40,348 bases of DNA from Syntrophaceae bacterium UBA2280 (GTDB lineage: Bacteria > Desulfobacterota > Syntrophia > Syntrophales > Smithellaceae). How positions within the stretch are numbered: position 1 is the first letter of the stretch; each line of letters begins with the position of its first letter. Of the stretch, positions 32,726-40,348 are shown in pieces. The stretch is from positions 1-40,348 of the forward strand of contig DDWS01000021.1 in the NCBI GenBank assembly GCA_002347685.1, in the 5' to 3' direction. A model generated the notes under the pieces. The model worked only from the letters and a program-made list of their open reading frames with translations. It made no database searches and was not told the origin of the DNA. A program made the position numbers and the translations under genes.

Positions 32726-33487
32726 TCAACCCTCCGTCTGCAAAACAGAAAACTGGATTTCGACGCGGCGGTTCTTCAGGCGTCCTTCATCGCTGTCGTT
32801 TGCGGAAACCGGGTGATATTCCCCGAATCCTTTGGCCGTGATGCGGGGCGGATGGACGCCGAGTGCCACCAGGGCTCGGGCCACCTGTGTGGCGCGGGTG
32901 GCGGAAAGCTCCCAGTTGGATGGATAGGAACGGTTGCTGATGGGGCGGTTGTCGGTGTGCCCCTGGATTTCCAAAGAAAGTTCGGGATGCCGGTCGATGA
33001 AATCCGCAACGGTTTGTAAAACAGACTGCACGGAAATTTTAAGCTCGGCCTGGCCGGAATCAAAAACGATCTGTTCGGGAAAAGTCAGCACGATGTATTG
33101 CGATCGGCGCTCGACGATAACACCCTGCTCTCCGTGCCTTTCACCCAGCGTGTTTTGCAGATCGGTCTGCAGCCCGGCGATGATGGATATCTGTTCCAAA
33201 GCGTTGTCAATGACAGGTTCCACCGTTTGCAAAACAGGTTCGACGATTTGCTTGTCCATCTCCGTCTCCGCTAAAACGGGCGCGGGTGCCGGGGTGGCGT
33301 GCTGGGCGTACGTGATGGTGAAAAAGAGGATAAAGAAAATCATCAGAAGCATCATCATGTCGCTCATCGTCAGAAGCCAGATTTCATTGGATCCGTCCTG
33401 ATCCGGCTGTCTTCTGCGACGGTTCAGCGGCATGCTGGATTTCTGAAACGACAGATTGGCAAATGTCGGTGGAAGTTTCGGCATCAT
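32726..33487 (-). CDS. MotB/OmpA-family peptidoglycan-binding membrane protein
   Basis: 253 aa. A basic cytoplasmic start and one membrane helix near residues 37-61 (LLTMSDMMMLLMIFFILFFTITYA) with the MotB-like Asp in SDMM, then a Pro/Ala-rich linker and coiled region, and an OmpA-like domain: VFDSGQAELKI, LEIQGHTDNRPI, SATRATQVARALVALGV and GRLKNRRVEIQF. It should form the stator-like partner of the MotA-like protein, anchored to peptidoglycan. It starts 3 bp after the stop of that gene. No flagellar genes lie nearby, so a stator for gliding or pili, or an ExbBD/TolQR-like energiser, is also possible. Its 3' 155 bp are duplicated at 28082. Confidence 0.87.
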   Translation of the reverse strand: MMPKLPPTFANLSFQKSSMPLNRRRRQPDQDGSNEIWLLTMSDMMMLLMIFFILFFTITYAQHATPAPAPVLAETEMDKQIVEPVLQTVEPVIDNALEQISIIAGLQTDLQNTLGERHGEQGVIVERRSQYIVLTFPEQIVFDSGQAELKISVQSVLQTVADFIDRHPELSLEIQGHTDNRPISNRSYPSNWELSATRATQVARALVALGVHPPRITAKGFGEYHPVSANDSDEGRLKNRRVEIQFSVLQTEG

Positions 33488-33490
33488 CCG

Positions 33491-34300
33491 TTACCCGTTT
33501 ATGCGTTCGGCGTGTGCCGGTGTCTGTGCCAGACTGATTGCAGGTGGAATCAGCTCAGTCCGGATGCCGGCCAGCCTTTCGAGCTTATACTCCATGGCGC
33601 GGGGATGTTCCTGATCGTAGATGTCTAAAATACCTTCCTCGATGATTTCCATCCTCAAAAGATCCTGATCCATGAACTCCTTGAGCTTGTTGCACAACGG
33701 CAGAAACCCCAGGTTGGCCAGGACAACGCCGTAGAGCGTGCTCAAAAGCGCGACGGCCATGAAGCCGATGAGATTCTGCGGGTTGTCGATCTGGCTGAAC
33801 ATGCGGATGAGATTCATGACTGTTCCGGCCAGGCCCATGGCAGGTGCAACACGGGCCATGCTGTAGAGAATCTTGTGGGCGGTTTCGTACTGGCTGTAGG
33901 TATGAAGTGCTTCCTTGCGCAGCACCTGTTCGATGTTTTTGCGGTTGAACTGATAGGCAATCAAGCCGACACCGGTCCGAATCAGCCCCTCGGGAAGCGC
34001 ATCTTCTTTCCTGTCGAGCGAATGCAGGCCGTCTTTCCTTGATGCCCTCGCCAGCCCGACGAGTGTCTTGATGGTCCATTGAGGCTCATGGTCGCTTCGG
34101 AATGAGGCAACGACGTACTTAAAGCTCTGATAGATTTTGGAGGCGGGATAGGCCAGCAGCGTGGCACAGCAGGTGCCACCGATGACGATGATCAACGCGT
34201 TGATATTGGACAGCACGCCCAGTGTTTTGACTTCCATTTGGAAAGCCAGAAAAAAGATACTCGCTAACAGGCCTGCGGATAAAAGTACCTGGGTCATCAT
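33491..34300 (-). CDS. MotA/TolQ/ExbB-family proton channel protein
   Basis: 269 aa from the ATG at 34300 (MMTQVLLSAG), with GAGGAGG 6 nt upstream; the longer frame (to 34378) begins with a basic segment without ribosome support. Helices near 3-20 and 28-48 (INALIIVIGGTCCATLLAYP), then a cytoplasmic loop and the paired helices YSMARVAPAMGLAGTVMNLIRMF and MAVALLSTLYGVVLANLGFLPL, the conserved MotA/ExbB pore region. The stop is 3 bp from the start of the MotB-like gene, so they form a two-gene unit. Confidence 0.88.
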   Translation of the reverse strand: MMTQVLLSAGLLASIFFLAFQMEVKTLGVLSNINALIIVIGGTCCATLLAYPASKIYQSFKYVVASFRSDHEPQWTIKTLVGLARASRKDGLHSLDRKEDALPEGLIRTGVGLIAYQFNRKNIEQVLRKEALHTYSQYETAHKILYSMARVAPAMGLAGTVMNLIRMFSQIDNPQNLIGFMAVALLSTLYGVVLANLGFLPLCNKLKEFMDQDLLRMEIIEEGILDIYDQEHPRAMEYKLERLAGIRTELIPPAISLAQTPAHAERING

Positions 34301-34507
34301 AAAACGCCTCCTCGGGTAAAAATGTGTTTCCCGGTAGTTTCTTTTCAGGAAACGTGCCAGATTGCTGCCGAAGGGCATCTGTTTTCCAAGTCATTGTTAT
34401 TGCGTAGTTGTTTCTTTGTGTGTGTACAGGGGGGATTTTGGTTTGTTGCCGGATGCGGGAAAATTATTCCTGCTCTTACCACTCGGGACAAAAACAGCCA
34501 CATGCTC

Positions 34508-34542
34508 CTTACGTCTCATACCTCACTCCTTACACCTCACGT
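34508..34542. repeat. Degenerate heptamer tandem repeat (CTCACNC family)
   Basis: Five units: CTTACGT, CTCATAC, CTCACTC, CTTACAC, CTCACGT. It is located just past the stop of the M48 protease gene, in the gap before the motA-like gene. The 34301-34546 gap holds no other recognisable feature. Confidence 0.85.
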
Positions 34543-34546
34543 TTTC

Positions 34547-36553
34547 TCATGCAACCAGATCGTTTTGCGGATTGGTGGAGGCAATGAAAGGCGGCAGGGG
34601 GCATTCAAGTGCGAGCGCGATGATGCGTAAAAGCTCTTCTTCTTCGATGGTCACGGTTTTGTCTGAAAAGGCGCAATGGGCGCACGCGTCGATGACGGAT
34701 TCCTTGATCTGAAAGGATGCCGCGTTGAGCCTGGTCAACGCGGAGCTGACACGTGTGTAGGATGTGATTTCTGAAAACTCGAAGGCCGGATTTCTCGCTG
34801 CCAGCGCTTCGATGCGGCCGACGCCCTCATAAAATGCCAGGCGTGCCTTGTTTTCTTCCCGCGGATGACCGGCGCAGGCCAGAGCGTTTAAAATCACTGC
34901 AATGTCCAGGCCGATGTGTGTGTAGGTGAAGTGGGTCGCGCTGGAAAAAAGTTTCGCCGAATCGTCGAGATATCGGTTGAGAATCCAGATGGAGGCCAGT
35001 TCAAACAGACTCATGTTGCCATCGGCCTTGACCAGGGTGTCTAAGATAAGGGAAAAGTTTCTTTTTTCCAGACCGGTGAGGCCTCGCAACGGGGCGACAG
35101 CGAGTTCCAAAAGCGGCAGCCGGAAGCGTCGATTAAGCCGGGTCATCTCCCGGCTCATCCACAAGACGTTATCCACCCGTCCCTCCAAAGCAAGGGACCG
35201 GCCGAGGGCGTCTGTCTGCACCCGCCGCGTGTCGGGATTGTCCGACATCAAAAGGGCGTAAATGACGGTGGCCGCACCCGAAGGCGTCGACAGCATTTTA
35301 TCGAGTTCGTCCGGCACGCCGGAACGGATCTGTGCTGCCGCTTCCAGATGCTTTTGTCCAGGTTGTCCGATTTGATCGAGCACCGCCATGGCGGGCATGG
35401 CCGCCCAAAGAGGCGAGCCGGGCGGAAGGTTCGGTAAAGAGCCCCGATAGGCATTCGTGTATTGCGGCTGCGGTTTCGGGTCGTCGAACTCGGATTTAAT
35501 CTTTATATATTTGCCGTCAAAGTCCGGATCCAGAAGCCGGATGCGGGCAGTCAGCGGCGGATGTGTGGCCAGAAAGGAGAATAGGGGATTCGGGTGACTT
35601 TCGCTGAAGAACAGGTGGCTGGCCTGTCTGGCGCTTTCTGAACTGATGCGTGATCCGGGCAGGTAGCCGCCGATTTTTTTGAGCGCGCCCGCGAGTCCGC
35701 CCGGGTTGCGCGTGAACTGGACGGCGGAGGCGTCGGCCAGCGTTTCCTGCTGTCGCGAGATGGCGTGCTGGAGGAGCTTTCCCATAAATGTGCCGATATA
35801 ACCGATGACCGTCAGAAGGAAGCCGCCGATGACGGCGGCAAACCCCAGCCTGATGGTGTAGCGTCCTCTTTTGACCATCTGCCGGCCGACAATGCCCAGA
35901 AACAAAATTCCGTAGAGAATGCCGATGGCCTGGAGGTTGAAGCGCATATCCCCGTTGAGGATGTGGCTGAACTCATGGGCGATGACCCCCTGCAGTTCGT
36001 CGCGGGTAAGCTTCGTCAGCGCGCCCCGGGTGACGGCCACCGCCGCGTCCTGGGGGGTGATCCCGGCGGCGAAGGCGTTGATGCCTCTTTCCTGATCCAG
36101 CACGAAAACCAGCGGGACGGGGACGCCCGATGCGATCGCCATTTCCTCCACCACATTGACCAGTCGACGCTCATCGGGATCGGTCGGGCGCGCACCCACC
36201 AGCCTGCCGCCCAGGCTCTCAGCCAGCACGCCGCCGCCTTTTTCCAGTTGATGCATTTTATAGAAACTGGCGGCCAGAACAACCGCGAAAATGATGATGG
36301 CAGCCAGGAAAAAGGAAGCAGGATCGAACAGGCTGAAATTGCTGAGTTTCTGCTGGTAGAGTTGCGCTTCGGCTTGATTGTAAAGGGTGTGCGACTGGGT
36401 GCCCACATACAAATACCAGATGAAGCGCAGTGCCATTGTCGCAATCCCGACAATCAGCAAAACCGCGATGACAAACGCAATGCTCAGCCTCCGGCAGCTT
36501 TTGCGGGCTTGATTTTGTCTTGCAAAAAATTGCGTTGGAGAATGGACGGTCAT
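34547..36553 (-). CDS. M48-family metalloprotease (HtpX-like) with long C-terminal extension
   Basis: 668 aa. Two N-terminal membrane helices (AFVIAVLLIVGIATMALRF; FFLAAIIIFAVVLAASF) are followed by the zinc site VIAHEFSHILNGD (HExxH, about residue 194) and the third-ligand region RQQETLADASAVQFTRNP (about 268). Two more helices lie between them. HtpX is about 290 aa; here some 300 further residues follow, helical, with LLSTPSGAATVIYALLMSD and several Cys-His rich turns near the end (VIDACAHCAF). A role in membrane-protein quality control is inferred. It lies 106 bp after the lemA-family gene, a common pairing for M48 proteases. Confidence 0.88.
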   Translation of the reverse strand: MTVHSPTQFFARQNQARKSCRRLSIAFVIAVLLIVGIATMALRFIWYLYVGTQSHTLYNQAEAQLYQQKLSNFSLFDPASFFLAAIIIFAVVLAASFYKMHQLEKGGGVLAESLGGRLVGARPTDPDERRLVNVVEEMAIASGVPVPLVFVLDQERGINAFAAGITPQDAAVAVTRGALTKLTRDELQGVIAHEFSHILNGDMRFNLQAIGILYGILFLGIVGRQMVKRGRYTIRLGFAAVIGGFLLTVIGYIGTFMGKLLQHAISRQQETLADASAVQFTRNPGGLAGALKKIGGYLPGSRISSESARQASHLFFSESHPNPLFSFLATHPPLTARIRLLDPDFDGKYIKIKSEFDDPKPQPQYTNAYRGSLPNLPPGSPLWAAMPAMAVLDQIGQPGQKHLEAAAQIRSGVPDELDKMLSTPSGAATVIYALLMSDNPDTRRVQTDALGRSLALEGRVDNVLWMSREMTRLNRRFRLPLLELAVAPLRGLTGLEKRNFSLILDTLVKADGNMSLFELASIWILNRYLDDSAKLFSSATHFTYTHIGLDIAVILNALACAGHPREENKARLAFYEGVGRIEALAARNPAFEFSEITSYTRVSSALTRLNAASFQIKESVIDACAHCAFSDKTVTIEEEELLRIIALALECPLPPFIASTNPQNDLVA

Positions 36554-36659
36554 GGTTTATGAGCCCCGGTCCCTGCGCGTTCTTCCATGAAAAACGTTGT
36601 TGTTCTACCGGCTGTCAAATCAATGAAACCGGATCTTCTGCTGAATCCGACCCGGGCAA

Positions 36660-37253
36660 TCAGGTGAAAGACACCTTCGGCGCGTTGCGTTCATCCGGTT
36701 TTTCCACCGCGTCGAGAAGTGCCGCCATCTCGAAATTGAAGGTGGATGAAATTGCGTTTTCCGGGAACTGCTCGCGTTTGGTGTTGTACACCATCACGGC
36801 ATCGTTAAATGCCTGTCTGGCGAAGCTGATCTTGTTTTCCGTCGAGGTCAGCTCTTCCATCAGGTCGCGCACGGTCTGGTTGGCTTTCAGATCGGGATAG
36901 GCCTCGACCACCGCCATCAGTTTGGACAGGATACCCCCCAGGGCGCCTTCAGCCTGGCCGAGTCCCGCCATGGCGGATGGATTCCCGGGAGCGGCGGCGG
37001 CGGTACGGGCTGCCGCTGCCGCCTGATTGCGTGCCGCGATCACCGCTTCGAGCGTCGCGCGTTCATGCGTGAGGTATGCTTTGGCGGATTCCACCAGGTT
37101 GGGAATCAGATCATAACGGCGCTTGAGCTGAATATCGATCTGCTTGAACGCATTTTGATACAGGTTGCGAAGCGCGATGAGCTGATTGTAAATATTGATT
37201 GCATAAAAAACCACGGTGGCCACGATAACGATCAGAATGATGAATGGAATCAT
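36660..37253 (-). CDS. lemA: LemA family protein
   Basis: 197 aa. One N-terminal membrane helix (MIPFIILIVIVATVVFYAINIYNQ), then the LemA coiled helical core: YQNAFKQIDIQLKRRYDLIPNLVESAKAYLTHE and YPDLKANQTVRDLMEELTSTENKI, the two best conserved stretches of the family. A short Ala-rich low-complexity segment lies near residue 95. AAGGAGG 5 nt before the ATG gives good initiation. The exact function of LemA is not established; pairing with a membrane protease is common and fits the next gene. Confidence 0.95.
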   Translation of the reverse strand: MIPFIILIVIVATVVFYAINIYNQLIALRNLYQNAFKQIDIQLKRRYDLIPNLVESAKAYLTHERATLEAVIAARNQAAAAARTAAAAPGNPSAMAGLGQAEGALGGILSKLMAVVEAYPDLKANQTVRDLMEELTSTENKISFARQAFNDAVMVYNTKREQFPENAISSTFNFEMAALLDAVEKPDERNAPKVSFT

Positions 37254-37318
37254 GTTTCCCTCCTTGCGATAAGGCGCATCCTCTGCGCGGATTGATGAAG
37301 CGGATGTCTTGTTATCGG

Positions 37319-38470
37319 CTAGATTATTTTTTTCTTTAGCGTTTCGGCAATGACCAGATTGTCGCGGTGAATGACTTCGTCGTAGTGCCGGTGTCCCAGG
37401 ACCGCCTTGATCTGAGAAGTCTTCATCCCCTGTATTTTTCGTATGTCGGCTGCATCGAAATGAACAAGGCCTTTGGCCAGAGTCAGGCCCTTTGAATCCA
37501 CACAGGCGACGGGATCCCCCACGATAAATTCTCCCTCCACGCCGGTTATGCCGGAAGGCAGAAGGCTTTTACCCTGTTCCACGATGGCTTTTTTCGCGCC
37601 GTCGTCGATGATGATCCGGCCTCGGGGCTTCAGCGTATTGGCAATCCAGTATTTCCGGCTCGCCAGCCTGGAGGCCTGCGGCAAAAACAGGGTGCCGACG
37701 TCTTTACCGGCGATAATATCCGTGAGGACTTTCTTTTTTTTCCCCGGCGCGATGATGCAGGGAATGCCCAGAGACGAGACTTTCTTCGCCGCGAGGATCT
37801 TGCTTTTCATCCCGCCCGTGCCGACAGAGGATGTCTGCTCCGTGGCGGCGGCTTCGATCTCGTCGGTGATTTCACAAACAAGCCCGATGAGCTTTGCTTT
37901 TTTGGACGTTGAAGGATCGCAGTCGTAAAGCCCGTCAGTCGCCGTTAAGTTGATGAACAGGTCCGCCTCGATAATATTGGCGATCATCGCTGCCAGATTG
38001 TCGTTATCGCCGAATTTGATTTCATCGACGGCGACGGAATCATTTTCATTGATAATGGGCGTTACATGCCATTCCATGAGCGTGGTCAGGGTGTTGCGGA
38101 TGTTGAGATAGCGCTGTCGGTCGGTCAGATCCGAAAGCGTAAGCAGAATCTGGGCGACAAAAAGATCGTTTCTTTCAAAGGCCTTGGAATAGACGCGCAT
38201 CAGGCGTCCCTGGCCTACCGCTGCCGCGGCCTGCTTTTCGGGAATGCTCTTGAGCGGGCTTGTAATATTGAGTCGGTGTTTTCCCGAGGCGATGGCTCCG
38301 GAACTGACCAGGACAATGGAAAAGCCCTGCCTTGTGAGATCGCACATCTCCTTGACCAGGGCGTTGATGATTTTCAGATCCAGTCCGTCTGTGCCGGTAA
38401 GCACCGCGGACCCGATCTTGATGAGAATCCTTTTGGCGGAAGCAATCGTTTCCAGACGAACATTTTTCAT
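37319..38470 (-). CDS. proB: Glutamate 5-kinase
   Basis: First enzyme of proline synthesis: ATP-dependent phosphorylation of glutamate to glutamyl 5-phosphate. 383 aa with both domains. The amino-acid kinase part has KIGSAVLTG, VSSGAIASGK, NENDSVAVDEIKFGDND and GTGGMKSKILAAK. The C-terminal PUA domain (about 285-375) contains GRIIIDDGAKKAI and LAKGLVHFDAADIRKIQG. Feedback inhibition by proline is usual for this form. It starts 7 bp after the stop of obgE, so it is the last gene of the ribosomal-protein operon. Confidence 0.96.
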   Translation of the reverse strand: MKNVRLETIASAKRILIKIGSAVLTGTDGLDLKIINALVKEMCDLTRQGFSIVLVSSGAIASGKHRLNITSPLKSIPEKQAAAAVGQGRLMRVYSKAFERNDLFVAQILLTLSDLTDRQRYLNIRNTLTTLMEWHVTPIINENDSVAVDEIKFGDNDNLAAMIANIIEADLFINLTATDGLYDCDPSTSKKAKLIGLVCEITDEIEAAATEQTSSVGTGGMKSKILAAKKVSSLGIPCIIAPGKKKKVLTDIIAGKDVGTLFLPQASRLASRKYWIANTLKPRGRIIIDDGAKKAIVEQGKSLLPSGITGVEGEFIVGDPVACVDSKGLTLAKGLVHFDAADIRKIQGMKTSQIKAVLGHRHYDEVIHRDNLVIAETLKKKII

Positions 38471-38477
38471 GGTTTCT

Positions 38478-39485
38478 TCAGGCTTCGGAACGGTTTAACA
38501 AGGTTACGATCCTTTGCAAAATGTCGGGCAATCCTTCGCCGGTGACGGCGGAAAAAGGATGCAGCATTATCCCTTTTTTCGAAAATTGCGCAACCGTTTT
38601 TTTAACTTTTTCCCGCACGAAGGGCAGGTCAATCTTATTGAGAGCCACGATCTGCGGTTTTTCCAACAACTGCGGATTGTACAGGTTGAGTTCTTCATTA
38701 ATGGCGGAATAGTTTTTCCATGCGCTGTCATGCGCTTCGTCGGAAATGTCGATTACGTGCAGAAGCACGTTGGTGCGCTCCACGTGCCTGAGAAACTGGA
38801 TCCCCATCCCCTGGCCTTCATGCGCGCCGGCAATCAAACCGGGAATGTCGGCTACGACAAAACTGCGCCCCTCCTGGGATTTTACCACGCCCAGATGCGG
38901 CGTAAGCGTGGTGAAGGGATAATCGGCGATCTTGGGTCTGGCCGCTGAGACACGTGAGATGAAAGTGGATTTTCCCGCGTTGGGAAAGCCGATCAGGCCC
39001 ACGTCCGCCAGCAGTTTGAGCTCCATTTTCAGCCAGTGTTCCTCGCCGTCCATGCCTTCCTGGGCAAAGCGCGGGGTCTGATGCGTGGAGCTCTTGAAGT
39101 GCGCGTTGCCTTTGCCGCCGATACCGCCTTTGGCCACGATAAAGGTTTGCCCGACTTCGGTCAAGTCGGCCAGAACTTCGCCGGTTTCGAAATCCTTCAC
39201 GAGGGTTCCCGGCGGTACGCTGACGACCAAATCGCCGGCGCTTCGTCCGCTGCGGTTGTTACCGGAACCGTGGCCCCCGTTTTTGGCAACCTGGTGCTGC
39301 TGATATTTAAGATCCAGAAGCGTGTGATGAGACCGATCGGCCAGAAAGATGACATCCCCGCCTTTGCCGCCGTCGCCGCCGTCAGGGCCGCCTTTGGGAA
39401 TGAATTTTTCCCGCCGGAAACTGACGCAGCCTCTGCCGCCATGGCCCGCCTTGACAAATATCTTTGCTTCATCAACGAACTTCAT
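38478..39485 (-). CDS. obgE: Obg/CgtA GTPase
   Basis: 335-aa GTPase that binds the large ribosomal subunit and links its assembly to growth and stress signals. Glycine-rich Obg domain first (MKFVDEAKIFVKAGHGGRG, then GGDGGKGGDVIF), then the G domain from about residue 160: GFPNAGKSTF (G1), DIPGLIAGAHEG (G3) and NKID (G4). The optional C-terminal OCT domain is absent. ATG 39485 is chosen over a TTG two codons earlier. Confidence 0.97.
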   Translation of the reverse strand: MKFVDEAKIFVKAGHGGRGCVSFRREKFIPKGGPDGGDGGKGGDVIFLADRSHHTLLDLKYQQHQVAKNGGHGSGNNRSGRSAGDLVVSVPPGTLVKDFETGEVLADLTEVGQTFIVAKGGIGGKGNAHFKSSTHQTPRFAQEGMDGEEHWLKMELKLLADVGLIGFPNAGKSTFISRVSAARPKIADYPFTTLTPHLGVVKSQEGRSFVVADIPGLIAGAHEGQGMGIQFLRHVERTNVLLHVIDISDEAHDSAWKNYSAINEELNLYNPQLLEKPQIVALNKIDLPFVREKVKKTVAQFSKKGIMLHPFSAVTGEGLPDILQRIVTLLNRSEA

Positions 39486-39503
39486 AATCAACCATAAATG
39501 AAA

Positions 39504-39526
39504 AAGGCGCTTTAAAAAAGCGCCTT
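39504..39526 (-). terminator. Hairpin between rpmA and obgE
   Basis: AAGGCGCTTT (39504-39513) pairs perfectly with AAAGCGCCTT (39517-39526), with a 3-nt loop. On the minus strand it is followed by TTTTTC after the CGCC. It could partly terminate transcription, so that rplU-rpmA is made in excess over obgE-proB. Confidence 0.7.
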
Positions 39527-39553
39527 GGAAATGTACCGTCTGGGATCATCTGT

Positions 39554-39808
39554 TTACGCGTTGTATACACTGACCTTTTTGCGGGTTTTGTCCAGCCGCT
39601 CATATTTCACCACACCGTTGATGAGTGAAAACAGCGTGAAGTCCTTGCCCATGCCGACATTTACGCCCGGATGAATTTTGGTGCCGACCTGCCGCACGAT
39701 GATGGATCCGGCGTTAATGCTCTGTCCGCCGTAAACCTTGACGCCGCGCCTTTGTGAATTGGAGTCTCTGCCGTTGCGTGAGCTTCCCTGTCCTTTTTTA
39801 TGTGCCAT
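39554..39808 (-). CDS. rpmA: 50S ribosomal protein L27
   Basis: 84 aa, standard length. Starts MAHKKGQGSSRNGRDSNSQR and continues with GVKVYGGQ and GSIIVRQVGTKIHPG, the full L27 pattern. No Firmicutes-type N-terminal cleavage extension is present. GGAGG lies upstream of the ATG. It follows rplU after 12 bp. Confidence 0.98.
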   Translation of the reverse strand: MAHKKGQGSSRNGRDSNSQRRGVKVYGGQSINAGSIIVRQVGTKIHPGVNVGMGKDFTLFSLINGVVKYERLDKTRKKVSVYNA

Positions 39809-39820
39809 GATGTCCTCCGA

Positions 39821-40132
39821 CTACATCGATATCTTCTTAATTTTCATGCTGGTTAATTCCTGGCGATGTCCGGTTTTCTTGCGGAATCCCTTGCGGCGTT
39901 TCATTTTGAAGATGATCAGTTTCGGCCCTTTGGTCTGAGTGACGATCTCACCTGTGACACTGGCGCCTTCCACAAAAGGTCTGCCGATCTTAACATCGTT
40001 GTCGCCTGACACCATCAAAACTTCGTTGAAAACCACTTCGGTCCCTTTTTCGCCTTCGAGCTTCTCCACAGACAAAACGTCGCCTTCGCTGACCTTGTAC
40101 TGTTTCGCGCCTGTTTTTATAATTGCGTACAT
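39821..40132 (-). CDS. rplU: 50S ribosomal protein L21
   Basis: 103 aa. MYAIIKTGAKQYKVSEGDVL, VVFNEVLMVSG and KRRKGFRKKTGHRQELT near the end are diagnostic. It is the first gene of the rplU-rpmA-obgE-proB operon. GGAT lies 7 nt before the ATG. Confidence 0.98.
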   Translation of the reverse strand: MYAIIKTGAKQYKVSEGDVLSVEKLEGEKGTEVVFNEVLMVSGDNDVKIGRPFVEGASVTGEIVTQTKGPKLIIFKMKRRKGFRKKTGHRQELTSMKIKKISM

Positions 40133-40164
40133 ATACTTATCCTTATTTAACGTTAAGACTGGAG

Positions 40165-40193
40165 CTTATAGACAAATTGCACCGGTTTGTCAA
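40165..40193 (-). promoter_or_regulatory. Sigma70 promoter of the rplU operon
   Basis: Minus strand: TTGACA (40188-40193), a spacer of 17 bp, TATAAG (40165-40170). The transcript would start near 40158, about 26 nt before the rplU ATG. The remaining 40194-40348 shows nothing I can support. Confidence 0.75.
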
Positions 40194-40348
40194 TAGATTT
40201 TAGCGCCGGGTGTATTTTTTTCGCCTCAAAGACCGATTATGTTGATTAACGCGTTATATCAAGAATTTACGTGAATTCTTCCTCTTTTGGGGCTCCTCAA
40301 TGCCCAGGCAGGGGCCGATAAGACTGTTAGTAGCAAATAGAAAAGTCC

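Noticed and set aside
28237..32732. Calling the sugar module an integrative element
   Set aside because: No integrase, tRNA target or mobility gene is seen; direct repeats alone do not prove site-specific integration, so it was kept as a finding only.

Overview
This window looks chromosomal and comes from a Gram-negative, most likely Desulfobacterota (deltaproteobacterial, Syntrophia-like) bacterium. That guess rests on TamA/TamB outer-membrane assembly genes, lipoprotein and PEP-CTERM sorting signals, a short-form cytochrome bd oxidase, superoxide-reductase-like proteins and degenerate 7-bp tandem repeats in several gene gaps. No rRNA, tRNA, CRISPR array or transposase gene was found. The taxonomic guess is inference from gene content, not from a marker search.

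Left part (1-15.4 kb). A sigma70-type promoter drives an MsrA-MsrB fusion lipoprotein. Then comes a leftward operon: tamA, tamB (4-bp overlap), an S-adenosylhomocysteine/methylthioadenosine deaminase-type amidohydrolase, and a 752-aa protein of unknown function. A second leftward group holds a rubredoxin-like membrane protein and two small secreted paralogues resembling the superoxide reductase fold but lacking part of its iron site. Divergent from it is cydAB. Together these read as an oxygen-defence neighbourhood.

Middle part (15.4-24.7 kb): the most notable system. It is a complete but split lasso-peptide biosynthetic cluster: a PqqD-like leader-recognition protein (B1), an asparagine-synthetase-like cyclase (C), a 55-aa precursor too short to be listed by ordinary ORF callers (A, 17968-18135), an HPr-kinase-like tailoring kinase (K), a transglutaminase-like leader peptidase (B2), an ABC exporter (D) and a nucleotidyltransferase-fold protein. 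The precursor has the leader signature W-x2-P-x-I-x2-L, with Thr at -2 of the predicted cut. This predicts a 13-residue, Gly-rich core NSGGLASDGGIGS with an Asn1-Asp8 ring and a C-terminal Ser, the residue type that paeninodin-type kinases phosphorylate. Good sigma70 promoters sit directly before A and before K. Between A and K lie two opposite-strand genes, a PEP-CTERM surface protein and a ribbon-helix-helix/PilZ fusion, with a sigma54 -24/-12 promoter and three copies of a 17-bp motif that looks like an upstream activator site. A 128-bp MITE-like inverted-repeat element lies between B1 and C.

Right-middle part (25-34.3 kb). A membrane protein of unknown function and a two-domain fatty acyl-CoA reductase (alcohol-forming type) are followed by a lipid-linked-sugar module: a GT-C glycosyltransferase, an NAD-dependent epimerase, a HAD phosphatase and a UbiA-type polyprenyl-phosphate phosphoribosyltransferase. 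This module is bracketed by 155-bp direct repeats (about 95% identical) of the 3' end of a MotB-like gene, as if it had inserted there. The intact motAB-like pair follows.

Right part (34.5-40.3 kb). This is ordinary conserved chromosome on the minus strand: an M48 (HtpX-like) protease with a long C-terminal extension, lemA, and the rplU-rpmA-obgE-proB operon with a clear sigma70 promoter and a hairpin between rpmA and obgE.
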